From Phocaeicola faecium (lineage in GTDB: Bacteria; Bacteroidota; Bacteroidia; Bacteroidales; Bacteroidaceae), in the NCBI RefSeq assembly GCF_014837055.1, contig NZ_JACSPQ010000005.1, forward strand, positions 67,346 through 128,634: DNA of 61,289 bases. The letters are read 5' to 3'. How positions within the stretch are numbered: the first letter of the stretch is position 1; the number at the start of each line of letters is the position of its first letter. Below, piece by piece: positions 8,801 to 18,070 of the stretch. Made by a program: the position numbers and the translations under genes. Below the pieces are notes generated by a model, which was given only the letters and a program-made list of their open reading frames with translations, was not told where the DNA came from and searched no databases.

Positions 8801-9090
8801 TTAACTCGCACGGCATTCCTACCACACCGGTATTCTGGCCCGATGAACGTCCGCACGCCGAAAACAATGTAATGAAAATGATAGCCGGTCATAAGTTCGA
8901 CCTGATAGTAAACATCCCGAAAAATCATACCAAGCGCGAATTGACCAACGGTTATCGCATTCGTCGCGGTGCCATCGACCACAACATTCCGCTGATAACC
9001 AATGCCCGTTTGGCAAAAGCCTTCATCGAAGCCTTCTGTCAGATGAGTCAGGAAGATATCCAGATTAAGAGTTGGCAGGAATATAAATGA
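5866..9090 (+). CDS. carB: Carbamoyl-phosphate synthase large subunit
   Basis: Makes carbamoyl phosphate from ammonia, bicarbonate and two ATP for arginine and pyrimidine synthesis. Its 1074 residues show the duplicated architecture: two halves, each starting with a Rossmann-like segment (VLGSGALKIGQAGEFDYSG near residue 10; VLGSGAYRIGSSVEFDWC near 563) and an ATP-grasp fold. An MGS-like allosteric domain forms the last 130 or so residues (ATAGTAAFLNSHGI). The usual partner carA is not next to it: upstream is the divergent trpS and downstream is a terminator, so CarA must come from elsewhere in the genome. The enzyme appears complete. Confidence 0.95.
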   Translation: MKKELKKVLVLGSGALKIGQAGEFDYSGSQALKALREEGIRSVLINPNIATIQTSEGIADQVYFLPVTPYFVTEIIKKERPDGILLAFGGQTALNCGTELYRNGVLKEYGVEVLGTSVEAIMYTEDRDLFVKKLDEVELKTPISQAVENMEDALTAARRIGYPVMIRSAYALGGLGSGICPNEEKFIELAESAFTFSPQILVEESLKGWKEIEFEVIRDANDHCFTVASMENFDPLGIHTGESIVVAPTCSLTAAQVTMLQELSKQCIRHLGIVGECNIQYAFNADTDDYRIIEVNARLSRSSALASKATGYPLAFVAAKIALGYTLDEIGEMGTPNSAYVAPSLDYLICKIPRWDLTKFVGVSRRIGSSMKSVGEIMSIGRTFEEIIQKGLRMVGQGMHGFVGNDHTRFDNLDDELANPTDLRIFAIAQALEEGYSIERIFELTKIDPWFIGKLKNIVDYKAKLQTYNSLEELPADVLREAKVLGFSDFQIARFVLKPKSGNMEKENLAVREYRKKLGILPAVKRINTVASEHPELTNYLYMTYAVEGHDINFYKHEKSVVVLGSGAYRIGSSVEFDWCSVNAIQTARKLGYKSIMINYNPETVSTDYDMCDRLYFDELSFERVLDVIDLEQPRGVIVSVGGQIPNNLAMKLYRQSVPILGTSPISIDRAENRNKFSAMLDQLGIDQPAWQELTSLDDVKEFVKKVGYPVLVRPSYVLSGAAMNVCYDQEELERFLQMASEVSKEYPVVVSQFMQETKEIEFDAVAQNGEVVEYAISEHIEYAGVHSGDATLVFPAQKIYFSTAREIKRISRRIAKELNISGPFNIQFLAKKNEVKVIECNLRASRSFPFVSKVLKRNFIETATRIMLDAPYAKPDKSAFDIDRIGVKASQFSFARLQNADPVLGVDMSSTGEVGCLGDDFNEALLNAMIATGYKIPQKSVLFSSGATKSKVDLLDASHMLSQKGYTLYATAGTAAFLNSHGIPTTPVFWPDERPHAENNVMKMIAGHKFDLIVNIPKNHTKRELTNGYRIRRGAIDHNIPLITNARLAKAFIEAFCQMSQEDIQIKSWQEYK

Positions 9091-9117
9091 AAAGTTGATA
9101 TAATGTAATAAAAAGTG

Positions 9118-9160
9118 AGAGACCGTTTCCGAATAGGGAGATGGTCTCTTTTGTTTTTAT
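9118..9160 (+). terminator. carB terminator, probably bidirectional
   Basis: A 7-bp stem AGAGACC/GGTCTCT (9118-9124, 9143-9149) followed by TTTGTTTTT. On the minus strand the same stem is followed by CACTTTTTATT, so it may also serve the glycosyltransferase gene, although that gene ends before it. Confidence 0.75.
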
Positions 9161-9176
9161 GGGAGTATTTAAATTT

Positions 9177-9926
9177 TTACTTCTTAATTCTTAAATACTT
9201 CCGCACCCCATTCACTAACTTTCTGAATGCTTTTTCACCTAACAAGTCGATTAACAGTTTTCTCAGCCGATACTGCCAAGTGTTGCTTGCCTCCATCCAC
9301 GTGTATGAGAAATAATGGATGGCGACAGTGTTTGGGGTGAGGGTGATGAAGCGGGACTGAAAACTCATGGGGCAGAAGTAATCGTCAGGATAGATGGTGA
9401 GATCGGGCAGATAAAGGGGAGAGCCATCTATTGTAAAACCTTTCTGCCGCAGGTCGTCAGCTATCAGATGGCTGTTTATATACTCGGTAATTCGGTCAAT
9501 ATGGAATGTCATGCCATCGTATCCTTTCAGCCAAGACGCAACCCATGTACCGTGTGCTTCCGAGCCTATCAGTGCAGTTTGAATAACCTTTTTACCTTTT
9601 GCGTTTATGTCTTTTTCATACCCAATAAATGCCTGATGATGTAAAAACGGGGTTAATGGTTTTAGCAACTCCACATCGGTATCCAAATAGATGCCTCCTT
9701 CGGTGTACAAGGCGTAAAGGCGGATTACGTCGGCAACGAAGGCCCACTTTTTTTCTTCCAATGCTTGTTGGGCAAAGGGGAAAAGATGGAGCGGAGAGTT
9801 GGTTTCGTTCCATTCTTTTATCTCGAAGTCGGGGCAATGTTTCTTCCACGAACGGATGCACTGTTTGGTTAGTTTGGGAAGCGGAGCTTTGCCGAACCAG
9901 CAGTAATGGATAATTTTAGGAATCAT
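9177..9926 (-). CDS. GT32-like glycosyltransferase
   Basis: A 249-residue cytoplasmic protein opening with IPKIIHYCWFGKAPLP, typical of the glycosyltransferase sugar-binding DXD family (GT32, capsular or mannosyl transferases). The metal- and sugar-nucleotide-binding motif is D82-T-D84 in GGIYLDTDVELLKPL, preceded by the family's ADVIRLYALYTEGG. Donor and acceptor sugars cannot be read from the sequence. It stands alone between convergent carB and the LruC gene, outside any visible polysaccharide cluster, so its substrate is unknown. Confidence 0.85.
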   Translation of the reverse strand: MIPKIIHYCWFGKAPLPKLTKQCIRSWKKHCPDFEIKEWNETNSPLHLFPFAQQALEEKKWAFVADVIRLYALYTEGGIYLDTDVELLKPLTPFLHHQAFIGYEKDINAKGKKVIQTALIGSEAHGTWVASWLKGYDGMTFHIDRITEYINSHLIADDLRQKGFTIDGSPLYLPDLTIYPDDYFCPMSFQSRFITLTPNTVAIHYFSYTWMEASNTWQYRLRKLLIDLLGEKAFRKLVNGVRKYLRIKK

Positions 9927-9969
9927 GGCGGTAAAGTGTTTGGGGCTTGCCGTTTATATATAGGTAAAA

Positions 9970-10006
9970 GAAGAGTCATTCCGAGGACGAACCGGAACAA
10001 CTCTTC
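9970..10006 (-). terminator. Probable terminator of the LruC-domain gene
   Basis: A 14-bp stem with two mismatches (9970-9983 and 9993-10006) and a 9-bp loop. On the minus strand it is followed by CTTTTACC, a weak T-run. Confidence 0.5.
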
Positions 10007-10056
10007 TCTTTACTTGCTATTCAAAAAAATGTTTAATTAAAACTGTTTTAACTGCC

Positions 10057-11931
10057 TTATTGAGCCGGATGTTCATACCAGTCTTTGTTCGTTGTTTTGT
10101 CGCTTTCTACCCATTTTACGAAATCGGGATAGAATTGATCAATTGTCATTTGCTCGGTTACAATCTGGTAATTCTGCGTCGGGATGTCTGCTGCATACGG
10201 GTGTTTATCATCTGTTGCCAATACATAGTTCAAAGCCGCTTCATCCAGCCCGTCCAATTTGGCATTTTGAGAGGGTTTCTGTTTTGTCAAATGGATTTCA
10301 TAACCTTTTTCGTTTGTGGTGATAAACGGATTGAACATAGCGCCTATCGTATGGTTTTCAGCATCAGCATCCAATTTTGTTCCTGAAGGCCGGCAATCCG
10401 TGGCATCTCCTTCTCCATAACGTTCCCATGTAAATCCTAAGTCTACCGTACCCGTAATGGTTTCTTCACTCAAGCCTCCCATCGTTTGGTTCGAAGCCAA
10501 GTCGTACACATGAACCGGAGTTTCATGTACATCGTTCAGCATGAAGTCGAATGAACAGCCGTACCATGCACCGTCCCATTTCGGAGTAAAGGCGTAATCT
10601 ACTGCACCTAAGTAGAGAGGAGGTGTTGAAGTACCCGTATTCGGATCGAAGTGGATATATGTTACACGTCTTAATGCATAAGTAGCTACAAAGTCGTTCA
10701 TATCGTAGTCTCCAGCTTCAGGGTAATTGTCTTCGAACAACAGCGTTCCAGTCACAGGATTTTCTGTGTTTTGCAAATAGTAAGGAGGTATAGGCAGAGG
10801 CGGAACATCCTCATGGTCTATTGCTTGTTGCGGGTCGGTGGTTACAACAAATGTGAAGTCGTTGAAGTCACTTTCGTTATATTCCCAATGGCCTTCTTCC
10901 CACCACGGCCAATATGGCCAGCCTTCTTCCCAAGTATAAACAGGCTGGTCTTCAAAGGTATACACAAGCGCTCTGTTTTCGTGTGTAAAGACTGCAGATT
11001 GGCCAAGTCTGTCTTCATAAGCCTCTTGGCTTGTAAAGTAATAGTTCACACCGTTGTCATTCTCACTTTTCAATACGAAACCGATGCGGTCTCCGCTTAC
11101 GAAATCAATAGGAGTGCCGTCTGCATTGCATAATTCCTTTGTTTCGTTTATATGTGGGTTCGGATCGTATCGCTTATCGTTGGTTGAATAAGGACCAAAC
11201 AACTTATGATCTTCATTTACAAAGTTGCTGCGAATCCAATCTTCTGTAATGTTGTTTTGTTCTCCGTCTTTGTAAGTATAATAATACAATGTGTTATAAT
11301 TCCATCCTTGTGCGTCGACAAATGTTACGCTTACATGGGCTTTAGGATAATTTTCATTGGTCTTTATACGAGTATCAATATTTACACCGTTTGTATATTG
11401 TGCAAACTGTTCCCGGTTGTCCTGATTATCAGGAAGCGCTTCTAATATACCTCCTCGGATTATGGTCATTTCATTATCAGAGAAAGGAGACTCTGTTTTT
11501 ACTCCTAAACGAGAGCCTTCTGCTTTCAGTTCCAACCCATTTTCAGTCAGTGTTGCTTCTTGCCAAAGCGGACAGTTGATACCTGTTGACTGTACATATA
11601 CAGTCTTTCCGATGTAAGCGGAAGGGAACGTGCTGACAGTTTGCAACTTACCGTTAGCGCCGGTAAATGAACGGAACAATAAGCGTGCGCTATTTCCTTC
11701 GCTTGGCAATTGGTCGTACACGCTGACTTGGGCGAATGACGGATAATCAATTTTCACCGGAAGGTCAGTTGTCATCTTAAAGTCAAAAGCAGCTTCGATT
11801 TCCGGATTAGTCGGTTCGTCTGTACCCGGTGCAGGAATGTTTTCTTCATCCGAACATGAAGCAAACCAAAGAGGCATTGATGCCAATCCCATGAGCATTA
11901 ATGCGTTTCTCAATTGAAAATTTTTTCTCAT
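10057..11931 (-). CDS. LruC-domain lipoprotein
   Basis: A 624-residue predicted lipoprotein. The signal peptide ends in the lipobox-like FASC (Cys about 26), followed by an acidic DEENIPAPGTDEP linker. The middle holds two Asp-rich segments: NESDFNDFTFVV, as in DUF4114-like domains, and FEDNYPEAGDYDMNDFV, the hallmark of LruC domains. The Asp/Asn spacing suggests calcium binding. Such proteins sit on the Bacteroidales surface, and their role is unknown. It is monocistronic, with an upstream gap of 569 bp to the divergent higB. No clear consensus promoter was found. Confidence 0.8.
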   Translation of the reverse strand: MRKNFQLRNALMLMGLASMPLWFASCSDEENIPAPGTDEPTNPEIEAAFDFKMTTDLPVKIDYPSFAQVSVYDQLPSEGNSARLLFRSFTGANGKLQTVSTFPSAYIGKTVYVQSTGINCPLWQEATLTENGLELKAEGSRLGVKTESPFSDNEMTIIRGGILEALPDNQDNREQFAQYTNGVNIDTRIKTNENYPKAHVSVTFVDAQGWNYNTLYYYTYKDGEQNNITEDWIRSNFVNEDHKLFGPYSTNDKRYDPNPHINETKELCNADGTPIDFVSGDRIGFVLKSENDNGVNYYFTSQEAYEDRLGQSAVFTHENRALVYTFEDQPVYTWEEGWPYWPWWEEGHWEYNESDFNDFTFVVTTDPQQAIDHEDVPPLPIPPYYLQNTENPVTGTLLFEDNYPEAGDYDMNDFVATYALRRVTYIHFDPNTGTSTPPLYLGAVDYAFTPKWDGAWYGCSFDFMLNDVHETPVHVYDLASNQTMGGLSEETITGTVDLGFTWERYGEGDATDCRPSGTKLDADAENHTIGAMFNPFITTNEKGYEIHLTKQKPSQNAKLDGLDEAALNYVLATDDKHPYAADIPTQNYQIVTEQMTIDQFYPDFVKWVESDKTTNKDWYEHPAQ

Positions 11932-12280
11932 GATTCTTTTTTTAGTTAAACATAAAAATCTTTGTCCTTCTTACTATTATAGCGGAATGTTCCACTTGCT
12001 ATTTTTAATGGGATTTGTTTTTTTTGTTTTCCATAGTCAAAATAGCTTTTTACACGTGTGAATTGTAACCTTAGATTCCAATCTGTTTCTCTACTACCCT
12101 GTTTAAGTGTTATCGTGTAAGCTAACCGTTAACCAGAATAAAGATTTGTTATAACAACGTCACAAAAATAGCGGATGATTTTTCATACCATATTGTATAT
12201 TCGTACAAATTTTATTGTTTTTTTGTACATTCTCCGTATTTCGATTTTTACATGTAACCTGAAAGGGTGATGTGTATGCC

Positions 12281-12385
12281 TTTTGGTGCGCCAAAACGCT
12301 ATGGGAAGCGTTGGTCAGTCCATGCGGTAGCGCAGGCAAGTTCTTCCGCAAGAACCGGGTGGTTCTACCGCATGTGTTTTGAGGG
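12281..12385. repeat. Four-unit intergenic array with 22-bp period (copy A)
   Basis: Cores CTATGGGAAG (12299), CATGCGGTAG (12321), CTTCCGCAAG (12343) and CTACCGCATG (12365) are exactly 22 bp apart. Cores 2 and 4 are reverse complements, and core 3 sits in a GTTCTT-CCGC-AAGAAC hairpin. The ends are CAAAACGC (12292-12299) and GTGTTTTG (12374-12381). The rest of the 11932-12500 gap holds only the higBA promoter. Confidence 0.85.
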
Positions 12386-12447
12386 TTGTGCGTATGAGAT
12401 GGCATTCTCCATCGTTTGTTGAATAGTTATAAATAATGGGATTTTGT

Positions 12448-12478
12448 TTTGAAAAACAGAATTTTATATTCATCTTTG
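12448..12478 (+). promoter_or_regulatory. Promoter of the higBA-like pair
   Basis: TTTG (12448-12451), 19 bp, CATCTTTG (12471-12478), one mismatch from TAnnTTTG. The start codon is 22 bp downstream. A HigA-type repressor would be expected to bind here, but no clear operator palindrome was picked out. Confidence 0.6.
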
Positions 12479-12500
12479 TAGCATGATAACTGAGTGACCA

Positions 12501-12797
12501 ATGAGAATATTTACAGAACAGGCATTAAAAGAATATGCAGAAGCACATCCGGATGTCAAGGTAGCACTGCAAGAGTGGACTACCGTTGTGAAGAATAGCA
12601 AATGGACATGCTTTGCCGATGTAAAGAGAACTTTTAACAGTGTGGACAATGTAGGCAACCAGCATTATGTGTTCAATATCAGAGGGAATAACTACAGGCT
12701 TGTTGTAGTGATAAAATTTACAATACAATTCGTTTATGTCCGCTTCATTGGCACTCATGCGGAATATGATAAAATAGCAGATTGCTCTAAAATTTAA
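12501..12797 (+). CDS. higB: HigB-type mRNA interferase toxin
   Basis: A 98-residue protein of the HigB subfamily of the RelE/ParE toxin fold. Landmarks are the N-terminal helix (RIFTEQALKEYAEAHPDVKVALQEW), the central FNIRGNNYRLVVVIKF strands and the C-terminal VYVRFIGTHAEYDKI motif (H near residue 87). Such toxins cleave mRNA on the ribosome. The toxin gene comes first, as is usual for hig systems, and the antitoxin gene starts 4 bp after its stop. It appears intact. Activity is inferred from the family. Confidence 0.88.
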   Translation: MRIFTEQALKEYAEAHPDVKVALQEWTTVVKNSKWTCFADVKRTFNSVDNVGNQHYVFNIRGNNYRLVVVIKFTIQFVYVRFIGTHAEYDKIADCSKI

Positions 12798-12801
12798 ACT
12801 T

Positions 12802-13167
12802 ATGACCAAGATAGAAACAAAAGCTCAGTATGAATGGGCTGTGAAAAGAGTGGAGGAGTTGCTCCCGGCTGTGACGGATGAAACGCCTCTTGATGACCCG
12901 AACAGCATTGAGTTGGAATTGCTTTCTAACCTTGTAGCCGATTACTCGGAAGCACATTTCGCTTTGGGGAAGCCGACGCTTGTCGATGTGCTCAAGCTTC
13001 GGATGTATGAGATGGGTCTTAACCAAAAGGCATTGGCAAAATTAATCGGGGTGAGTTCTTCACGTTTAAGTGATTATATTTCGGGTAAGTGTGAGCCTAC
13101 GTTGAAAGTGGCACGCACGATAAGCCAAAAACTGAACATCGATGCGAATATTGTGTTAGGGGTTTAG
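12802..13167 (+). CDS. higA: HigA-type antitoxin with helix-turn-helix
   Basis: A 121-residue antitoxin. Residues 1-65 form a helical part with an ELELLSNLVADYSEAH segment, as in long HigA proteins. Residues about 69-118 are an XRE-type helix-turn-helix (LNQKALAKLIGVSSSRLSDYISGK). It should neutralise HigB and repress the shared promoter. It directly follows the toxin gene. The size matches the HigA type with an N-terminal extension, not the short 90-residue type. Confidence 0.88.
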   Translation: MTKIETKAQYEWAVKRVEELLPAVTDETPLDDPNSIELELLSNLVADYSEAHFALGKPTLVDVLKLRMYEMGLNQKALAKLIGVSSSRLSDYISGKCEPTLKVARTISQKLNIDANIVLGV

Positions 13168-13185
13168 AGCCTGTTCATAAAAAAT

Positions 13186-13225
13186 ATGGCCTGCAGGGAG
13201 GATAAATCCAATTCCTGCAAGCCAT
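13186..13225 (-). terminator. Terminator of the suf operon
   Basis: A 12-bp stem with one G-U pair (13186-13197 and 13214-13225), followed on the minus strand by ATTTTTTATG. It lies between the convergent higA and sufS and may also slow plus-strand transcripts. Confidence 0.65.
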
Positions 13226-13268
13226 GACAGATAAAATATGTTTTTGCAAATCGGCTGTTAGAGCTTGT

Positions 13269-14495
13269 TTATGCAAACATCCGGCTCACGCGCTCAATAC
13301 CCGCAGCCAGTGCGTCGACTTCTTCTTTCGTGTTGTAAAGTCCGAACGAAGCCCGTACCGTTCCCTCGATGCCCATGCGGTGCATCAGCGGTTCGGCGCA
13401 GTGATGGCCTGTACGGACGGCAATGCCCAAGCGGTCGAGCAGCGTCCCCATATCGAAAGGATGAATGTTTCCTACAAGGAACGAGATGACTGCCCCGCGT
13501 TCTGCCGCTTCGCCGAAAATGCGCATTCCGGGGATGGCTTTCAGTCGGGCGAGGGCATACGTGGTGAGTTCATGCTCATGCCGGGCGATGGCATCAATGC
13601 CGAGAGCAGAGACGTAATCGAGCGCTTTAGCCAGCGCGGTAGTGCCGATGTAGTCAGGAGTTCCCGCTTCAAACTTGAAAGGAAGTTCGTTGAATGTGGT
13701 TTTCTCGAAACTTACGTTCTTAATCATTTCCCCGCCTCCCTGATAAGGAGGAAGACGGTCGAGCCATTCTTCTTTGCCGTAAAGCACGCCCACGCCTGTA
13801 GGTCCGTAAATCTTGTGTCCGCTGAATACATAAAAGTCGGCATCCAAATCCTGCACATCAACTTTTATATGCGGAATGCTTTGCGCTCCGTCAATCAGTA
13901 CTGGCACACCGTGGGCATGAGCCGTGGCGATGATGTCTTTAACCGGATTTACCGTACCCAATACGTTTGAAACGTGGGTGACGGAAACCAGCTTCGTACG
14001 CTCGGAAAACAGTTTTTCGTATTCGTCGAGCAAGAGTTCGCCACGGTCGTTTATCGGGATTACGCGCAGCACGATGCCCTTACGTGCCGCCTGAAGCTGC
14101 CACGACACAATGTTGCTGTGATGCTCCATAGCCGATACAATCACCTCGTCGCCGGCTTTCATTTGGCTGTCGGCAAACGTAGATGCCACGAGGTTGATGC
14201 TTTCGGTTGTTCCCCTCGTAAAGACAATTTCTGCCGTGGAGCGGGCATTGATAAACTGCCGTACGGTTTCGCGCGAAGCTTCGTGGAGGTTGGTAGCCTG
14301 TTGTGACAAGAAGTGTACACCGCGATGTACGTTGGCGTTTACCGAATAATATTCGTCGGTAATAGCCTCTACCACACAGCGCGGTTTTTGGGTCGTGGCA
14401 CCATTGTCTAAATAAATCAGCGGCTTGCCGTAAACCGTGCGCGACAGTATCGGGAAGTCTTCTCTTATCTTATTGATATCGTACATACTGTTCAT
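13269..14495 (-). CDS. sufS: Cysteine desulfurase SufS
   Basis: PLP enzyme that takes sulfur from cysteine as a persulfide for Fe-S assembly. With the start at 14495 it has 408 residues. The PLP lysine is K228 in FSGHKIYGPTG, the cofactor histidines are in SAMEHHSN, and the persulfide cysteine is C366 in RTGHHCAEPLM, the class II (SufS) type. A start three codons later at 14486 (MYDINKIRED) is equally possible. It is the last gene of the sufBCDS block, 5 bp after sufD. No sufE is seen nearby. Confidence 0.93.
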   Translation of the reverse strand: MNSMYDINKIREDFPILSRTVYGKPLIYLDNGATTQKPRCVVEAITDEYYSVNANVHRGVHFLSQQATNLHEASRETVRQFINARSTAEIVFTRGTTESINLVASTFADSQMKAGDEVIVSAMEHHSNIVSWQLQAARKGIVLRVIPINDRGELLLDEYEKLFSERTKLVSVTHVSNVLGTVNPVKDIIATAHAHGVPVLIDGAQSIPHIKVDVQDLDADFYVFSGHKIYGPTGVGVLYGKEEWLDRLPPYQGGGEMIKNVSFEKTTFNELPFKFEAGTPDYIGTTALAKALDYVSALGIDAIARHEHELTTYALARLKAIPGMRIFGEAAERGAVISFLVGNIHPFDMGTLLDRLGIAVRTGHHCAEPLMHRMGIEGTVRASFGLYNTKEEVDALAAGIERVSRMFA

Positions 14496-14500
14496 GGTAA

Positions 14501-15844
14501 TTATTTGCAGATGGCGCATCCCTGACACTTGTTCAGTTCGCCTCGGAAACGTTTTTCAACCAACAGGTGCAGACGGTCTTTGAGCGCATCCATGCGGATG
14601 TTGTCGATAACTTCGTTGACGAAAGCAAACATCAGCAGCAGACGGGCTTCTTTGAGACTGATGCCGCGCTGACGCATGTAAAACAGTGCTGCGTCGTCTA
14701 ACTGTCCTACGGTAGCCCCGTGCGAACATTTCACGTCGTCGGCATAAATCTCAAGTTGAGGCTGCGTGTACATACGTGCTTCGCGCGTAGCGCAAATGTT
14801 GCGGTTGGTTTGCTGCGCCGAAGTATGTTGCGCACCCTCGCGTACCAGTATCTTTCCGGCAAAAGCTCCCACGGCTTGGTCGTCTAACACGTATTTAAAC
14901 AATTCGTTGCTCGTACAGTCGGCTACTTTATGGTCGATGAACGTATGGTTATCCACCTGTTCGTTCTTGTCGGCAATCGCCATGCCGCACAGGTTCAGTT
15001 CGGCACCTCTGCCCGATAACGTTACTTCCGTAGTGTTGCGGGTAGTTCCGTTATGAAGCGTAATACCGTTCAGCAGCACATTGCTGTCTGCCTGCTGGTC
15101 GACGTACAAATTACTGAGGCGTACGGTGCTGTTATGCGTCTCCTCCAGTTCGTAAAGGTCGAACGAAGCATTGTTGCCAACAAACACCTCGATTACTTGT
15201 GTGGAAAGGAAGTTCACCTCATCCATAGCATGGTCGCAAATCAGCAGTTTGGCTTGCGCATCATCCTCCACTATAACCAAGATGCGGCGGTTTACCATCG
15301 AATTGACATCCGCGCGCAGAATGTTTACCAACTGAATAGGCTTGTCCATTACCGCGCCTTTGGGAATATACATCAGTACGCCGTCTTGCGCGAACATGGT
15401 GTTAAATGCCGTTATTGCATCTTTCGACGTATCCGCCAGTTTGCCATAATACCGTTTCACCAGTTCGGGATGTTGTTCCGCCATATCCTTCAGGCTGCCG
15501 AAGATAACCCCTTCGGGCAACTGTCCGGTGGGCTGCACCTGCTTGTAAAACGAATCGTTCACCACGAAGTAAAGCGAGGTACTCATGTTAGGCACATCGC
15601 ACTTAAATACCTCGTAGGGATTAACCGGGAAAGTCAGCCGGTTGAGGTTCAACCCATAATCCGGAGCGAAATATTTGTCGACATCCGTGTATTTATACTT
15701 TTCCTGCTTACGTGTAGGGAAGCCCAACCGCTCAAAATCGGCAAAAGCCGTGGCGCGCGGGGCATTCAAAGCCTCGGCACTGTGTCGGCAAATCATGGCT
15801 TCACATTGCGTAAAAAGGTCGATATATTGTTGTTCTGCTTTCAT
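14501..15844 (-). CDS. sufD: Fe-S cluster assembly protein SufD
   Basis: A 447-residue scaffold partner of SufB and SufC with a right-handed beta-helix core in the C-terminal half. The family end region CSHGATVGQLDDAALFYMRQRGIS is clear, including the conserved histidine. The N-terminal helical part (FADFERLGFPTRKQEKYKYTDV) is also typical. The gene starts 2 bp after sufC ends, indicating tight coupling. Confidence 0.93.
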   Translation of the reverse strand: MKAEQQYIDLFTQCEAMICRHSAEALNAPRATAFADFERLGFPTRKQEKYKYTDVDKYFAPDYGLNLNRLTFPVNPYEVFKCDVPNMSTSLYFVVNDSFYKQVQPTGQLPEGVIFGSLKDMAEQHPELVKRYYGKLADTSKDAITAFNTMFAQDGVLMYIPKGAVMDKPIQLVNILRADVNSMVNRRILVIVEDDAQAKLLICDHAMDEVNFLSTQVIEVFVGNNASFDLYELEETHNSTVRLSNLYVDQQADSNVLLNGITLHNGTTRNTTEVTLSGRGAELNLCGMAIADKNEQVDNHTFIDHKVADCTSNELFKYVLDDQAVGAFAGKILVREGAQHTSAQQTNRNICATREARMYTQPQLEIYADDVKCSHGATVGQLDDAALFYMRQRGISLKEARLLLMFAFVNEVIDNIRMDALKDRLHLLVEKRFRGELNKCQGCAICK

Positions 15845-15846
15845 TG

Positions 15847-16602
15847 TTAAATCTCTCCCAGTTCTTTCTTAATCCAGTCGTAACCCTTTTCTTCCAACTC
15901 CAGCGCCAATTCCGGTCCGGCAGTCTTTACGATTCGTCCTTTATAAAGCACGTGTACGACATCCGGTTTGATGTAATCGAGCAGTCGCTGGTAGTGCGTA
16001 ATAACGATGCAGCTCGTTTCCGGCGTTTTCAGTTTGTTTACTCCCTCAGCCACGATGCGGAGCGCATCAATATCCAGTCCGGAGTCAGTCTCATCAAGGA
16101 TACTCAACTTCGGTTCGAGCATTGCCATCTGAAAGATTTCATTCCGTTTTTTCTCTCCGCCGGAGAACCCCTCGTTTACCGAACGGTTAGCCAGCTTGCT
16201 GTCCAGTTCCACGATTTCGCGCTTCTGGCGCATCAGTTTCAAAAACTCGCTGGCGGTGAGGGCAGGTAGTCCCTTGTATTTGCGGTGTTCGTTCACTGCC
16301 GCACGCATGAAGTTCACCATGCTTACGCCCGGAATCTCTACCGGATATTGGAACGAAAGAAACAACCCCTCACGGCTGCGGTCTTCCGCCGAGAGCGACA
16401 GGAGATCTTTCCCGTCGAATGTAACCGAACCTTTAGTCACTTCGTAAGAAGGGTGTCCTACCAATACATTGCTTAATGTACTTTTACCGGAACCGTTCGG
16501 TCCCATGATGGCATGTACTTCGCCCGATTTTACGGTAAGGTTGATGCCTTTCAATATCTCTTTGCCATTGATGCTGGCATGTAAGTCTTTTATTTCTAAC
16601 AT
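15847..16602 (-). CDS. sufC: Fe-S cluster assembly ATPase SufC
   Basis: A 251-residue ABC-type ATPase that drives the SufBCD scaffold. Walker [10 protein letters not shown] is near residues 34-42, the signature is [10 protein letters not shown], and Walker B is [13 protein letters not shown] with the SufC-specific E-T-D-S-G sequence. It has no membrane partner, as expected for SufC. It lies between sufB (19-bp gap) and sufD. Confidence 0.95.
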   Translation of the reverse strand: MLEIKDLHASINGKEILKGINLTVKSGEVHAIMGPNGSGKSTLSNVLVGHPSYEVTKGSVTFDGKDLLSLSAEDRSREGLFLSFQYPVEIPGVSMVNFMRAAVNEHRKYKGLPALTASEFLKLMRQKREIVELDSKLANRSVNEGFSGGEKKRNEIFQMAMLEPKLSILDETDSGLDIDALRIVAEGVNKLKTPETSCIVITHYQRLLDYIKPDVVHVLYKGRIVKTAGPELALELEEKGYDWIKKELGEI

Positions 16603-16621
16603 AACAAATCAATTAAATATT

Positions 16622-18070
16622 TTATCCTACACTTCCTTCCAAAGAAATGCTGAGCAACTTCTGAGCTTCTACGGCAAACTCCATCGGTAGTTTGTTGAGT
16701 ACCTCTTTGGCATAACCGTTCACAATCAACCCTACGGCATCTTCGGTAGAAATGCCTCGCTGGTTGCAATAAAACACTTGGTCTTCTGATATCTTAGAAG
16801 TAGTAGCTTCATGCTCTACTACAGCAGTTTCGTTGTGGATATCCATGTAAGGGAATGTATGTGCTCCGCAATGGCTTCCCAACAAGAGCGAGTCGCACTG
16901 GCTGAAATTGCGTGCATTGTCGGCTTTTTCTGCCACTCGAACCAATCCGCGGTAAGAGTTCTGGCTCCGTCCGGCACTGATACCTTTACTTACGATGGTA
17001 GAGCGCGTATTTTTGCCCAAATGAATCATCTTCGTACCCGTATCTGCCTGCTGGAAGTTGTTGGTTACGGCAACCGAATAAAACTCAGCCGTGGAATTGT
17101 CTCCACTCAAGATACAGCTTGGATATTTCCATGTGATGGCAGAACCGGTTTCAACCTGTGTCCACGATAATTTGCTGTCTACGCCTTTACAGTTACCACG
17201 TTTGGTAACAAAATTATATACACCGCCTTTACCTTCGGCATCGCCCGGATACCAGTTCTGCACGGTAGAATACTTTACTTCTGCACGGTTAAGCACCACG
17301 ATTTCTACAATGGCAGCATGTAACTGGTTTTCATCGCGCATCGGAGCCGTACATCCTTCGAGATACGATACATAACTGTCATCGTCGGCAACGATAAGTG
17401 TGCGTTCGAACTGTCCGGTGTTGGCTGCATTGATACGGAAGTAAGTAGAAAGCTCCATCGGACAACGGACTCCTTTCGGAATATAAACGAACGAACCGTC
17501 GCTGAATACGGCAGAGTTAAGTGCGGCAAAGAAGTTATCGCGATAACCCACTACCGAGCCTAAATATTTCTTCACCAAATCAGGATGTTCGCGTACAGCC
17601 TCGCTGATGGAACAAAAGATGATACCTTTTTCCATTAATGTCTCCTTAAAGGTTGTCTTTACGGAAACCGAGTCCATGACGGCATCTACCGCCATACCGC
17701 TCAAAGCCATTTGTTCCTCCAGAGGGATACCTAACTTATTGAATGTTTTGATTAATTCAGGGTCTACCTCATCCATGCTTTTCGGACCTTCTTTCTTTTT
17801 GGTCGGATCGGCATAATAAGAGATGGCCTGATAATCAATTTCAGGAATGTTCAGATGTGCCCATGTAGGCATTTCCATTGTCAGCCAATGGCGATATGCT
17901 TTCAGGCGGAACTCCAACAGCCATTCCGGTTCGCCTTTCTTGGCAGAAATCAGTCGAACCACATCTTCGTTCAGTCCTTTTTCAATAATATCTGTATGAA
18001 CATCAGTCGTGAAGCCATACTTGTACTTCTCTTGCGTCAGTTCTTTTACATATTTATTGGGTTCTTGCAT
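16622..18070 (-). CDS. sufB: Fe-S cluster assembly protein SufB
   Basis: A 482-residue core scaffold protein on which clusters form. The N-terminus has the expected [19 protein letters not shown] segment, and the C-terminal half has [13 protein letters not shown] and RCDSLL-like motifs (here [21 protein letters not shown]). The gene starts inside the 3' end of cvpA with a 17-bp overlap, so translation is coupled to the rimP-nusA-infB-cvpA block above it. Confidence 0.95.
   Translation of the reverse strand: MQEPNKYVKELTQEKYKYGFTTDVHTDIIEKGLNEDVVRLISAKKGEPEWLLEFRLKAYRHWLTMEMPTWAHLNIPEIDYQAISYYADPTKKKEGPKSMDEVDPELIKTFNKLGIPLEEQMALSGMAVDAVMDSVSVKTTFKETLMEKGIIFCSISEAVREHPDLVKKYLGSVVGYRDNFFAALNSAVFSDGSFVYIPKGVRCPMELSTYFRINAANTGQFERTLIVADDDSYVSYLEGCTAPMRDENQLHAAIVEIVVLNRAEVKYSTVQNWYPGDAEGKGGVYNFVTKRGNCKGVDSKLSWTQVETGSAITWKYPSCILSGDNSTAEFYSVAVTNNFQQADTGTKMIHLGKNTRSTIVSKGISAGRSQNSYRGLVRVAEKADNARNFSQCDSLLLGSHCGAHTFPYMDIHNETAVVEHEATTSKISEDQVFYCNQRGISTEDAVGLIVNGYAKEVLNKLPMEFAVEAQKLLSISLEGSVG

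Noticed and set aside
6145..8982. Long antisense reading frames inside carB
   Set aside because: They have no family resemblance, and carB itself is complete and conserved. They are products of codon bias on the opposite strand. The same applies to antisense frames in infB, lepA, sufD and the SusC gene.
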